This document shows, one piece after another, positions 13,701 through 21,967 of a DNA stretch of 64,000 bases. The notes below the pieces were generated by a model. That model was not told the origin of the DNA and did not search any database. It was given only the letters and a program-made list of their open reading frames with translations. Made by a program: the position numbers and the translations under genes. How positions within the stretch are numbered: position 1 is the first letter of the stretch; each line of letters begins with the position of its first letter. Source of the DNA: Undaria pinnatifida (Eukaryota; Sar; Phaeophyceae; Laminariales; Alariaceae); NCBI GenBank assembly GCA_012845835.1, contig JABAKD010000025.1, positions 28,267,504 to 28,331,503 on the forward strand, given 5' to 3'.

Positions 13701-16010
13701 ACATGGTCCGGTAGAAAAGGACAACGCATTTTCTCTTCAACGTGGTATTGAGAGGATGCACGATACGATAGAGGTAGCACATTTCGTCTGAAACGGTTTC
13801 TGAATGACGGGACTCCTTAACCCAAAATCGTCGGAACCAGACCATTTTGTTTTCATGATTTACCTAGGCCATGGGATTTTTCGTCCGGTAGCAGTGTTAT
13901 TTTTCTCCAAATCAGTTTTTGGGAGAGGTCTTAAGCTCCCAAATTGAGGGGTAGTATTAGAAAAAAAAGTGGTGCACCTCTATCTTAGCATGCGGCAGAG
14001 TAGGAATTACCAGCAGCTTTAGAGCTATGAATATCGTCATGTGGTGCGGCATACCAGGTAGAAAAATAACGATGTCTTGTTGCGTTTAGAGCGTGTCTGG
14101 AAGTGCAGCCGCCGCCGATATGCGCATATCGTCCATCTGACTGCAGGCAAGGAGGGCTCCCTGTAATTCACACCAACAGAACTCCAAAACGAGATAGTTG
14201 ATAACTCAGAACACTGTAACGCGGAGGGACGGTGCCCGATGGTGTAAAAGATCCATCAAACTACCACCACCATGTTGAATGTCACTGATTCCGCGTTTGC
14301 TTTTGTGTGACTGGCCTTTTTCCAATCAGCCCTACATGGCGCCGGAAATCTTCACGGGGCAGATCTACAGTTCGGGCGTGGACGTGTGGGCCGTGGCTGT
14401 GACACTCTACGAGCTGTTCCACCAACAGCTCCCGTTCACGTGAGAACCACCAGCATTCATCATGGTTCCCACGACATGTTTTTGCGCTCATCATATCGCC
14501 TATTGAGAAGTCGTGTCACCCATCCCACCGCCATTGTTATCACCCTCGATTGATCTATCGATCACTCATACTTTTTCTTGTCTAGTATCCCCCTACATCA
14601 TGCACCTCGACGCCTAAACTCATATTCTCCGTCGCTATCGCCGCCCGATCCTTTGTGGACCCATTTTTGTTCAATCAAGTGATAAATCAGACCTTGAGTG
14701 GGACAATGGAGGTGGCGGCGGCAGGGTGGTTGGGCTTGGCGGCGGCAGCGGGAACGTGAGCGAATCGAGCGGCTCCATCGTGACCGGCTGCTCGAAGTCG
14801 CAGGAGAACCTCAAGGCTAACATCGTGCGCGGTGACTACAAGATGGACAAAAGCCTCATTGGGCACAGCTGCAGGGATTTTATCTCCCAGGTGCTTGTGC
14901 CCATTGTACGTGTCAGGAGAAAACACATTCTACGGTAGAGTTGCGCCATTTTTGTCCTGCAGCTTCTCACCAGGGGAGCACTATACCTCACACACACAAA
15001 AATAATTTTCAGCAAACTGAAAGCGCAATCCGGTTCCCAAACCTGTGGCCCAGCTATACAGAACCGTCATTTTGCAAACCAAGAACGACATTTCGGCTAT
15101 TCTGTTAATAGGTTATGGAGCCTCGTCACCCAGGCAACAAATTGATCAAAAGGGCCTAACTCTATCGTAGCACGCGTCGGAAGGGGAGGTGGCAATGACA
15201 GTATAGTTGCCTATGCGTTGCGCCATCGTTTCTACGGGAAAAACATGTTCGTTCATCTTGTAGAGGTTTGACACGGAGCCGCACCACTTTAACACTGCAG
15301 ATACTTGCCGATGTGGGACCAGCTTTACCCCATGGAATGACTGAAGGGCTTTTGTCCGTAGTGCACTAGTCGCTGCCGTGATACCGTGCTGTAAGCTAAC
15401 GGTACCTTCTCTGCTACCTTTTTCTTTGGCCCTACCCGCTCTTGCATCTATTATGCTGGAATAGCTTTTTTCCCGGGACCCGCGTAAGCGTCCGACCGCG
15501 GTCCAAGCGGGTGAACACCCTTGGTTAGACGCGGACTTCACAGTCAAAAGAAGAAGACGTACTGCGAGGCTAGCAGTCGCCACCAAAACCGCGGGGCGGG
15601 CCATAAGCGCCGTTCAACGCCTACAGGCGCGAGTGCAGCCCTCGTCGGACCTAGCAGGTGCGGCGGCGGCGGTGGCGGGGTTGTCGGCCGTACAAAAGGC
15701 GACGGCAGCAGCAACTTCCGCTGTTGCCGAGCTCGGTGAGGTGGTGGTGATGTTACGCCGAGTTGTCTCTATGGGTGAGGATGTCAAGGCTTCGGAGGAA
15801 CAGGCTGCGGCGGAAGGGGCCAAGGACAATTGCCAGGAATGGAAGGCCACCTTTCGCATGGAGGAAGACATCGTGCGGACCATTGAGATGTACGCCATGG
15901 AGGCACAAACGGCGGTCGTGGCGGTGACAGCGGCTGTTGACTCGTGGGAGAAGGTAGTTCGTCAGACTGCACTACCTTCGCGTCTGCCGAGAGCACGCAG
16001 AAAGCAATGA
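1614..16010 (+). CDS. Serine/threonine protein kinase, ten-exon gene
   Basis: This gene encodes an ATP-dependent protein kinase that phosphorylates Ser/Thr; the substrate is unknown. Rebuilt exons are 1656-1772, 3156-4323, 4839-4915, 6428-6522, 10180-10231, 10722-10866, 12697-12776, 14330-14439, 14725-~14909 and ~15466-16010, giving 857 residues. Splice phases agree at every junction. Catalytic features fall in order: glycine loop GSGAFGAVY, beta-3 Lys (AMAKKV, about residue 444), alpha-C Glu (about 461), hinge LLMPEV, HRDIKPAN (about 538-545), DFG (about 557), APE (about 582-584), DVW of helix F, and RKRPT with HPWL at the domain end. HRDIKPAN indicates Ser/Thr specificity. The N-terminal 420 residues are acidic and repetitive. 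The C-terminal ~155 residues are basic, then Ala-rich and probably helical. Uncertain points are the start codon (1614, 1656, or 3123 if exon 1 is wrong) and the last junction. No regulatory domain is recognised. Confidence 0.85.
1832..2326 (-). CDS. Unassigned 164-residue ORF inside kinase intron 1
   Basis: This minus-strand ORF lies opposite the extension of the candidate first exon, within kinase intron 1. The part around SETDFSVMHPDGTPIIVNAK has coding-like composition, but both strands stay open here and I recognise no family. It may be a small independent gene or a chance frame. Confidence 0.2.
   Translation of the reverse strand: MRRVTRVPGSMCQHCTQLYAQPRDCAQSADYGRPSLILTCGCGSHACLRRGTPSSLGSLSLVRLDWGGERDQEAGEKGDLAKRCRSETDFSVMHPDGTPIIVNAKEGGVDPRAQAARSTTLGKNRPLPNVRGGGEPTITSTACGGGFRRERAKTNHGIIAGKKK
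3156..4323 (+). CDS. Kinase gene exon 2: acidic repeat region and start of kinase fold
   Basis: The acceptor is ACCAG at 3151-3155; an in-frame ATG at 3123 could make the exon longer. The exon encodes about 389 residues. Four imperfect repeats each pair an Ala/Ser/Pro-rich block closing on a P/S-SAS-I-x-x-G motif with a Glu/Lys/Arg-rich stretch. The best-matching blocks share VALPA(I/M)SQAF. The tail WSFDCFDKKAGQRLLGSGAF begins the kinase domain. The donor GTACGT follows the first base of the glycine-loop Gly codon (phase 1). The acidic region looks disordered and resembles no domain I know. Confidence 0.85.
4839..4915 (+). CDS. Kinase gene exon 3: glycine loop to beta-3 lysine
   Basis: The acceptor is GCAG at 4835-4838. 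With the phase-1 end of exon 2 the loop reads GSGAFGAVYQVW. AMAKKV then supplies the ATP-binding lysine in the VAIK position. The exon ends phase 0 at NLTE with donor GTGAGA. Confidence 0.9.
6428..6522 (+). CDS. Kinase gene exon 4: alpha-C helix
   Basis: The acceptor is TTCACAG and the donor GTAAGT. The exon encodes KRYAKNEVDIVQACS followed by HPCIVDVFGVI. The Glu of NEVDIV is the alpha-C partner of the catalytic lysine, and HPCIV is the usual H-P-x-I-V turn. It enters in phase 0 and leaves in phase 2. Confidence 0.9.
7300..7440. repeat. CAA/CAG trinucleotide microsatellite
   Basis: About 140 bases of CAACAA with interspersed CAGCAG and CGACAA blocks lie in kinase intron 4. The repeat produces long poly-Asn/Ser/Thr and poly-Val/Leu frames that are not genes. 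Confidence 0.95.
7760..8138 (-). mobile_element. tRNA-derived SINE, copy 1
   Basis: Read on the minus strand, the element starts GTCGCCCCGGTGGTCTTGTG, a pol III A box. About 50 bases later comes GAGTTCGATTCCC, a B box. A body of about 290 bases follows and ends in an A-rich tail. A second copy lies at 21611-21967 on the plus strand and matches along its whole length, including the GACGCGAGTCGA and CCCCGGA-CTGAGTTACT blocks. It sits in a kinase intron. Confidence 0.85.
10180..10231 (+). CDS. Kinase gene exon 5: hinge microexon
   Basis: This 52-base exon lies between GTGCAG and GTAAGG. It encodes IHLLMPEVPCNLFGLIK, the beta-5 strand and hinge, with LMPE in the gatekeeper-hinge position. It fits phase 2 in and phase 0 out. 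It is too short to stand out on its own and was placed by splice phase and kinase order. Confidence 0.85.
10722..10866 (+). CDS. Kinase gene exon 6: catalytic loop
   Basis: The acceptor is CCGACAG and the donor GTGAGC (phase 1). The exon covers helix D, helix E and the catalytic loop. It contains EFLHGRDIVHRDIKPANILL with the catalytic Asp, Lys and metal-binding Asn all present. The HRDIKPAN form is typical of Ser/Thr kinases. Confidence 0.93.
11135..11570. repeat. Dispersed duplicate segments in kinase intron 6
   Basis: The motif at 11135-11210 (TTACGGATCACT, then CTCCTGCGCCGGC) recurs at 11488-11570. The ~145-base stretch at 11327-11472 recurs with mild divergence at 12135-12284. Both pairs lie inside one kinase intron, so they are local duplications. 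Confidence 0.75.
12135..12284. repeat. Second copy of the 11327-11472 segment
   Basis: It shares GGGGGCTGCGATAC and GATGACTGCACTCGATACAG with 11327-11472, in direct orientation. I see no coding frame or terminal repeats. Confidence 0.7.
12697..12776 (+). CDS. Kinase gene exon 7: DFG and activation segment
   Basis: The acceptor is TAACAG and the donor GTAGGA. The exon encodes EIYLADFGLAIIAPDG and ends with ECGTP. The DFG aspartate and the GTP of the P+1 loop are intact. It enters in phase 1 and leaves in phase 0. Confidence 0.92.
13758..13994 (+). mobile_element. TIR element (non-autonomous DNA transposon-like), short copy
   Basis: The left end GCACGATACGATAGAGGTAG and right end GGTGCACCTCTATCTTAGCA are inverted repeats. 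The interior carries the family blocks CTCCTTAACCCAAAATCGTC, CTAGGCCATGGGATTTTTC and GGGAGAGGTCTTAAGCTCCC. It has no coding capacity. It lies in kinase intron 7. Confidence 0.8.
14330..14439 (+). CDS. Kinase gene exon 8: APE motif and helix F
   Basis: The acceptor is CCAATCAG and the donor GTGAGA (phase 2). PYMAPEIFTGQIYSSGVDVW contains the APE motif and the DxW of helix F. AVTLYELFHQQLPF follows. Joined to exon 7 the segment reads CGTPPYMAPE, a normal activation-segment end. Confidence 0.93.
14725..14909 (+). CDS. Kinase gene exon 9: helix G-H region
   Basis: This exon encodes a Gly/Ser-rich insert, then KANIVRGDYKMDKSL and SCRDFISQVLVP, the usual helix G/H sequence before subdomain XI. Two acceptors fit the phase (ends at 14724 and 14748). 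Three donors are possible. GTGCTT after 14890 and GTACGT after 14905 leave phase 0. GTGTCA after 14909 leaves phase 1, which fits the only acceptor seen for the next exon. Confidence 0.7.
15466..16010 (+). CDS. Kinase gene exon 10: end of kinase domain and C-terminal tail
   Basis: SRDPRKRPTAVQAGEHPWL is the end of a kinase domain, with the invariant Arg in RKRPT. A basic run (VKRRRRTAR) follows, then an Ala/Val/Glu-rich stretch of about 125 residues that looks helical or coiled. The stop TGA is at 16008-16010. The only nearby AG is at 15464-15465 and sits before, not after, the T/C run, so this acceptor is irregular and the true 5' end is uncertain. No known domain is visible in the tail. Confidence 0.75.
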
Positions 16011-17643
16011 CGCCTACCGAGAGAGGTGCGGCTTTGCTGACGCAGCGGCGACTACGGTGGCTTGTTGTCGCAATAGGAAAATACGTTCATTCGGTTGAGC
16101 TAGGCCGCGACCGTCTTCACGCCTATATTCGAAGTATTGACACGCTTGCCATGCCACCGCTACCGCCGCTGCTGCCGGCTACAAGCCACCGCTGCAAGCA
16201 TACATAGCGGTTTCGCCTACGGTAGGTTCTGCTGGCAGCAGTACTATACCTGTCGCGACGAGTACTGCAGTTTTGATGCTACCTGTTCCAGGAAACTGCG
16301 ATACAGAGCCCGACCCGCGAGCACAGCAATGGGGTTACACGCAGGTTGCGGGGGCGGTGAAAGAGGCGTTTCCTGTGCCAGGCTATCGAAGGGTGGGTGG
16401 CGACTAGGATAGGTTTGGCCCGCTGACGCTGGCCTTTATCGGTGTGGTTGTGCTGGGATTGCGCCGCGTTTGCTTAGAGCGGATGTGCAACAGGGTGTGC
16501 TGTGAAAGCTTTTGGCGGCCGGTGGGTGCTTCATGTATGCTGCTCCCGACGTGTGGTCGGTCGTTGATCTTTGATGTCGTTTCGTGTTTCGAGTTCATGC
16601 TATTAAACTGTTGTAGCCGTACACGGTCAACGTCTTAGTGATGACCTTTGTAATGGGAAGGTACACCGTGACGCTTTGGCGTGTTATGAGAGGTGGAGTT
16701 GAGGCCATTGTGCATGCCAGCAGTACTTTGAACATGCCATACGTGCAATCATTCCGCATTAACCATTGCCCAGCCCTGTTACGAAGAATAATTACCGTAA
16801 AATTTCCCATTTAGAACATCGAAGCGCGCCTGTACTCTCCTGTAGAGCACTAATATATGTGAAACTTGGAACGCGCGTTGGCAGATTGAAGCAATAACAC
16901 AAAGAGACAGTGGCGACCGGTCTTTCAGTAGGTGTTACAGTAGGTGGGGCTAACGGTTACTATTAACGTCACCCACCCTAGAAGTCGCTAAAGACACACG
17001 GGTGGCATATGTTCGATGGTTTCATTGGCTTTGCATTTTGTGCACCATGGCTGCAGCGTGGGTTGATTTGGTGATTTCCTGCGAGAGGGGGTGAGCTAGC
17101 GCGCCACAAAACCGGCTTTTGTGTTTCGACAATCATCGCTCTCACGTTTGTATGTTTTTAGTACCTATGTATATCGTTAATGTTCGCGCCTCTTGAGGAT
17201 TGAGTCTACCGTCGTTGGCCGTCCTCGGGTTCCGCCAATATTGTTGTGAATACTGGTTATTATCATTCTTCTAGTATGCTTCTTTTTTGCCCCTGGTAGG
17301 GCGTGGCGGGTGAGAAAGCCTGATATTCGATTTTGAGCGGGTTAGGTATGTGCATGTCGCTTTAGCCTTTCGTGTACTATGCAAATACAGTTCACCCATT
17401 AGTGTCCACTACTCTGTAATTACTTTAGCACGTACCTGGTAAGTGCACAGTTGTTACTGGCCGCCCTCGTGCCGCAATGCGAGCACAAATCTGGATTCGA
17501 TTTTGTTTATTAGTCAATGCCGCCGGGGTCCAGGTATTATTAAAGGGTCAGGCTGGGGGGCAGCATGTGTTGGATGTGAGGCGAGCTTGTCGCTCAACCC
17601 ATAGACCATCCATGTATAAAATCCGCCACTAAGTACCACGCGT
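16011..17643. other. Intergenic stretch after the kinase gene
   Basis: I see no supported gene. The 3' UTR of the kinase gene should begin here, but no polyadenylation signal stands out. Several short frames overlap on both strands. Confidence 0.4.
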
Positions 17644-18411
17644 GTGGCAGGGGGGCGGGGGCGGGGGATGAGGGGTGCCGTGTTGCAGCGACGCTGGTGT
17701 ACAACGGAAGATATGCTTGGCGTAGCTGTTTGCTTTACGACAGCTCACGCCAGATGGGAGGAGGGACGTCACAAAAACTCAATGGTGTTGACACCACTTG
17801 CCCTCGCCTTAGCAGAGACGGTGAAAAATATAACACATGACGTGTGTTCCTTGACTACTCTGCTGTCCGTATTGGCGTCTTTCGATGTGTTTCACAGTAT
17901 CTTACTGTGCTCGCCGACCGAGGCGCGAGCGTTAGAGCTTGGGTGTCGGTCAGGATACTGCTGGTCGCCACCGATCAATTCTCCAATCATGGATCGAAGC
18001 ACTGACCTATACCAGGTACGTTCTACGTCACTCACACGCAAACTGTTGATACAGTATGATATTCGGTGCAGAGAGAAAGGGATTTCGTGCCAGCAGTCTG
18101 TGGCAAACACAGACGGTAGCATATCACTAATAAGTGTCCTGAATTTCGCGCCGACTAGTTTAGCCACCATGCTCGTCCTATGGAGAGTTCACATCTGTGG
18201 CGGTGGACGGAATAATACGTGGATAGAAGTGATTGCAAGAAGAAAGGCAACAGCAGTAAATAAAATAGTTGGATGGGTAAATGTTTATATCTATAGGAGA
18301 CAAATGCTATGTATGGGAGACAAGTGCGGCACAAGACGCGTCAAATCACAAAGTAAGGCGACACATTGCATCGCAAGAGAGAAAAGTAACGGAATTTTAT
18401 ATCCGTGTTGA
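17644..18411 (+). CDS. Unassigned 255-residue open frame
   Basis: This is one of the longest plus-strand frames outside the two genes, and I recognise no domain. Internally TACCAG with a GTACGT donor at 18016 could join ~18478 (CCCCAG acceptor), which reads WIDRGIYLSPQDPDDHALAT to a stop. The opposite strand of that second piece carries a better exon (18506-18720), so this model is weak. Confidence 0.2.
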   Translation: MAGGRGRGMRGAVLQRRWCTTEDMLGVAVCFTTAHARWEEGRHKNSMVLTPLALALAETVKNITHDVCSLTTLLSVLASFDVFHSILLCSPTEARALELGCRSGYCWSPPINSPIMDRSTDLYQVRSTSLTRKLLIQYDIRCREKGISCQQSVANTDGSISLISVLNFAPTSLATMLVLWRVHICGGGRNNTWIEVIARRKATAVNKIVGWVNVYIYRRQMLCMGDKCGTRRVKSQSKATHCIAREKSNGILYPC

Positions 18412-18505
18412 GTTTAGTATATGTTTCGGCTATTCCTCGGACGGCTATTTTTCTTGACCGCAGTTTTCTGTCCCCAGTGGATTGACCGCGGCATATATCT
18501 CTCAC

Positions 18506-18720
18506 CTCAGGACCCTGACGACCACGCGCTCGCGACGGTGCCTCCACAAATGTAATCCACCGCCATCCGGGGACATCTGGGAAGTCTCGCGGTCCTGCTC
18601 GCTCAACTCGTCGAGCGATGCCCGGAAAAAGTCCCGAAAAATTGACAGCACTTGCTCAACGCCCACCGTCTCTGTAATCGAGACAATCGCGCCCAGTATA
18701 CTGATGCGACGCAGTATATA
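18506..18720 (-). CDS. Isolated minus-strand exon, unknown product
   Basis: This 215-base open segment is bounded by a good acceptor (CTGCCACCAG) and donor (GTGAGA). It encodes about 71 residues including ISILGAIVSITETVGVEQ, LSIFRDFFRASLDEL and RETSQMSPDGGG. The frame looks coding, with amphipathic helices and no stops. I find no neighbouring exons, so it may be part of a decayed gene or of one whose other exons I cannot see. Confidence 0.4.
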
Positions 18721-18769
18721 CTGGTGGCAGCCAATTAATTGTGAGGCAAATATAGATAAATATATATAA

Positions 18770-19346
18770 AATCATTCCTTGAATATCGAGTCATTCCTTG
18801 GTGTCACGGACTTTGGTCAGGAGTTTTTTGTCTCGGCCTAACTATGCGATTTGCGGAACTGGAATTCTCGGTCGAATATGGCTTGGTTCGAGCGCCGCCT
18901 TCGGGGGGCGGCTCCAACGCCCCTCGCCCTGCCGTGTCCGTTTCGCACATCGACGTGAACGCGGACGGGTGCCGAGCGAGACGAGCGAGTGTCGAGGAGG
19001 AATTTTGGAAAAATTGTTGAATCTTAATGGCTGCAACGCCTGAATGATTTACAAAATTGGCATCATTTCCAAACGGTACGTGATAATGTTTGGAATTTTG
19101 CGGTGGCATACTCTCGAGCGTTAGTTTCTTTGCTGTACTTTTTTACTAGTTCGTTTGGTTTCTTGCTCGGCATTTTATCGCTTTTGTTTCTGCTCGTTTT
19201 GCCAGCTGGAAATTCATTTTTTTTGTGTGGGTTCACCTAAAACGTGACACAACTTACCGACGATATCCAACAACTTCGTGACACAAATTACCGACGGCAA
19301 GACGTTTCGTGACAAAATAACTCCCAAATCATGATACTTTCACGTA
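18770..19346. other. No supported gene
   Basis: A GC-rich patch at about 18880-19000 gives open frames on both strands without motifs. The rest is AT-rich and unassigned. Confidence 0.35.
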
Positions 19347-20290
19347 ACAGAATTTCGAGACGAAACCAAGCAGGCAGAAGAGCCGTCTCTTCGGCCTTTG
19401 GCCTTGGCTTTAGCACGGCCGCTGACACTCCAGGCAGCCTCTGCTGTAGGCATGAACGAATGCAGTTGATTCGCAGCGAACTATCCCGCTGTGCTCGCTT
19501 CTATGTGGTCATTGTCCATGCCATTTCATGTCACCTCCCTTCTGTTTTGAGCTCGTCGTCGTACGGTTGAGGTACGAGGAAACCCGTACGTACTCGGTGA
19601 GAACAGCATAGCTGCAGTATGTACGACGAGCATGAACGCCAATTGACGACATTGGCAAGCACACAACAGCAGGTGTAGCAGCAGTAGCCGAAGGGCGAAA
19701 CTTCTAGCACATAATGCAGCAACTAGTAGCAACCATAACTACAGCAGATGGCTCAAAGTGCAGTGCGAGTGCCGTTGGCAAGTTTAGTCGTACACGCGTC
19801 ATCACTCTGTCCAATATATAACAGAATCTCGAGACAAAACCGAAAAGGTAGAAGAGCCATCTCTTCGGCCTTTGGCCCTGGCTTTAGCACGGCCGCTGAC
19901 ACTCCAGCCAGCCTCTGCTGTAGGCATGAACGAGTGCGGTTGATTCGCAGCGAACTATCCCGCTGTGCTCGCTTTTATGTGGCCATTGTCCATGCCATTT
20001 CATGTCACCTTCTTTCTGTTTTGAGTTCGTCGTCGTACGGTTGAGGTACGAGGAAACCCGTACGTACTCGGTGAGAACAGCAGTATGTACGACGAGCATG
20101 AACGCCAACTGACGACATTGGCAAACACACAACAGCAGGTGTAGCAGCAGTAGCCGAAGGGCAAAACTTTTAGCACATAATGCAGCAACTAGTAGCAACC
20201 ATAACTACAGCAGATATCTCAAAGTAAGTGCAGTGCGAGTGCCGTTGGCAAGTTTAGTCGTACACGCATCACTCTGTCCAATATATAAGT
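19347..20290. repeat. 472-bp tandem duplication, two units
   Basis: Unit 1 (19347-19818) and unit 2 (19819-20290) are nearly identical in direct orientation. Shared blocks include GGCCGCTGACACTCCAG, CTGTAGGCATGAACGA and GAGGTACGAGGAAACCCGTA. Unit 2 lacks a few bases near GAACAGCA. Both carry similar short frames on each strand with no recognisable product. The high identity indicates a recent event. Confidence 0.9.
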
Positions 20291-21610
20291 ATAACAACCG
20301 TTTATGTCCATATTGATGAAGAAAAAAAAATTACATTTCCTGTAAGAATGATACGTCGTACGAGCGGACGTTCTGGTGTGCGGCTGCCGGAAGACCATCG
20401 AGCACACCGCATGTTTTACCCAAACAAGAGCCAACAAGAGGCAGGGCAGGGGCCCCCAACACAGAGACACGTGACAACCACGGCCAGCTGTCGATCGCGT
20501 AATTGGCCGGTAGTCCGTGCTTCGGTGGGTGTATCGGAGGTCGTTCGTAGTACTACTGCTGTAGACCGTCGAAAGACCACGTGACATGTGGCATTCCGTT
20601 CTGGTGGCAGCCTCGCCAGTAGACCCCCAAAAATTTATTTTTCTTTTCTTTTTCTTGGCCCCATGCACCCATTTCCTTTCCTTTCTCTTCTTCTTTGTTC
20701 TTTGTTTCTTTTTTCCAATTGACTTGCGTCTTTGGTGCGTATGCGTAGTGATAGATACTACGTGTGATATATACGTGGTAGTCTTTCTTGGGTGGCAAGC
20801 GGTATTATAGTCGGTTTTCCCAGGCGCGAGTAATGAGACGTATGCACCGGTATGGACCTGGCACATCGTATACTGACTCTTGATTTCACTTTCATATGTT
20901 TCTGGTGGAGGCATGAATTGCGTCAGCTGTGATTTATGCGTGTATCACCTTGGGTTGTTTGTGTTTTTCCCTAGGGTATTCCTCTGCTCCAGAGTGACTG
21001 GAACCAGTCCTGTGACCACGGACTGGATTGTGCGAGTTAATGCGAGAACAACAACAACTGAAATATTGCCTGTTTCTTGACCTTTCAGCTGCTTCCTGCA
21101 AATTTGGTTTTTCTGCCAACACGATTTTGAACCTTTTCGCGATTTTTTCTTTTTTTTTGTCTAGTAAGTTGAACTGCTAATTTGCCGCCTGTTGTCTGTG
21201 CATTAGTTGCGGAACGGTCCAGCTTTAGCTTTTCTTTGATTACCATTTGTTTTGTAGTTGACAAAGCTTCATCGGCTGAGATCTCGGCTTGGCTCATCAG
21301 CTCCACACCGCCCAGCACCCCATCGCAGCGCTATAGCTCACAGCAACGAAGCGCCGTGCAGTGCCCTGCGGCTCAGCTCAGCAGCGCACCGCAGCGCAGC
21401 GCTAGCTCAGCAGAGCGAAGCGCTATGCTTTGCCGTGCTCTGCCGTCGCGATCGTTCGTTGTTCATGATATCTAAAACTCCGCGTAGGCTGATATTTAGG
21501 TATTTGGCGCTTTATTCTATATCGCGTCAACCATCGTAATATCATACAATATGGGGGAGGGAATGTAATCTCTATTCAAAAATCCTGTTTTGTTTTAATC
21601 AATTGTCAGC
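20291..21610. other. No supported gene
   Basis: A Lys-rich frame on the minus strand (20219-20914) comes from an A/T-rich stretch. A second minus-strand frame at 21085-21318 starts MSQAEISADEAL after an upstream Met-Leu-Gly-Gly and looks only weakly coding. No domains are seen. At 21305-21440 there is a GCAGCGC/AGCTCAGC-type imperfect repeat. Confidence 0.35.
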
Positions 21611-21967
21611 CGGCCGCCCCGGTGGTCTAGTGGTTTTACCCTCGAATACTACCAACGTTTGGCTCGAATACTACCAACGTTTGGTTGTCCTTGAGTTCGA
21701 CACCCACCACGATGAGATTTGACTTTATTTGCAAAAATGCAATAAAAAAAAGAGATCAACTGCTGAGAGCGCCTGCTAGGTACAATTCGACGCGAGTCGA
21801 CGAGGGAAGAAAATGCTCGATTCTCCTCGCGGTAAAAATGAAGGCACGTGCCGAAGTGGGGAGGGAGGAGGAGGGCCCGCTATGTTACCCCGGATCTGAG
21901 TTACTTCTGGGAGGGAGCGCGAGAATGGTGCGGGGATGATAAATGGGATGAAGAAAAAAAAATGTTG
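21611..21967 (+). mobile_element. tRNA-derived SINE, copy 2
   Basis: The head is GCCGCCCCGGTGGTCTAGTG with a B box at GAGTTCGACACCC. It has the same body and A-rich end as the copy at 7760-8138. This copy carries an internal 22-base direct duplication (21642-21685) between the A and B boxes, lengthening the promoter spacing. Confidence 0.85.

Noticed and set aside
15146-15604. 152-residue minus-strand frame
   Set aside because: It is antisense to the last kinase exon, whose plus-strand translation has clear kinase motifs.
20219-20914. 231-residue minus-strand open frame
   Set aside because: It spans part of the tandem duplication and an A/T-rich stretch, is Lys/Thr-rich without motifs, and has no splice or family support.
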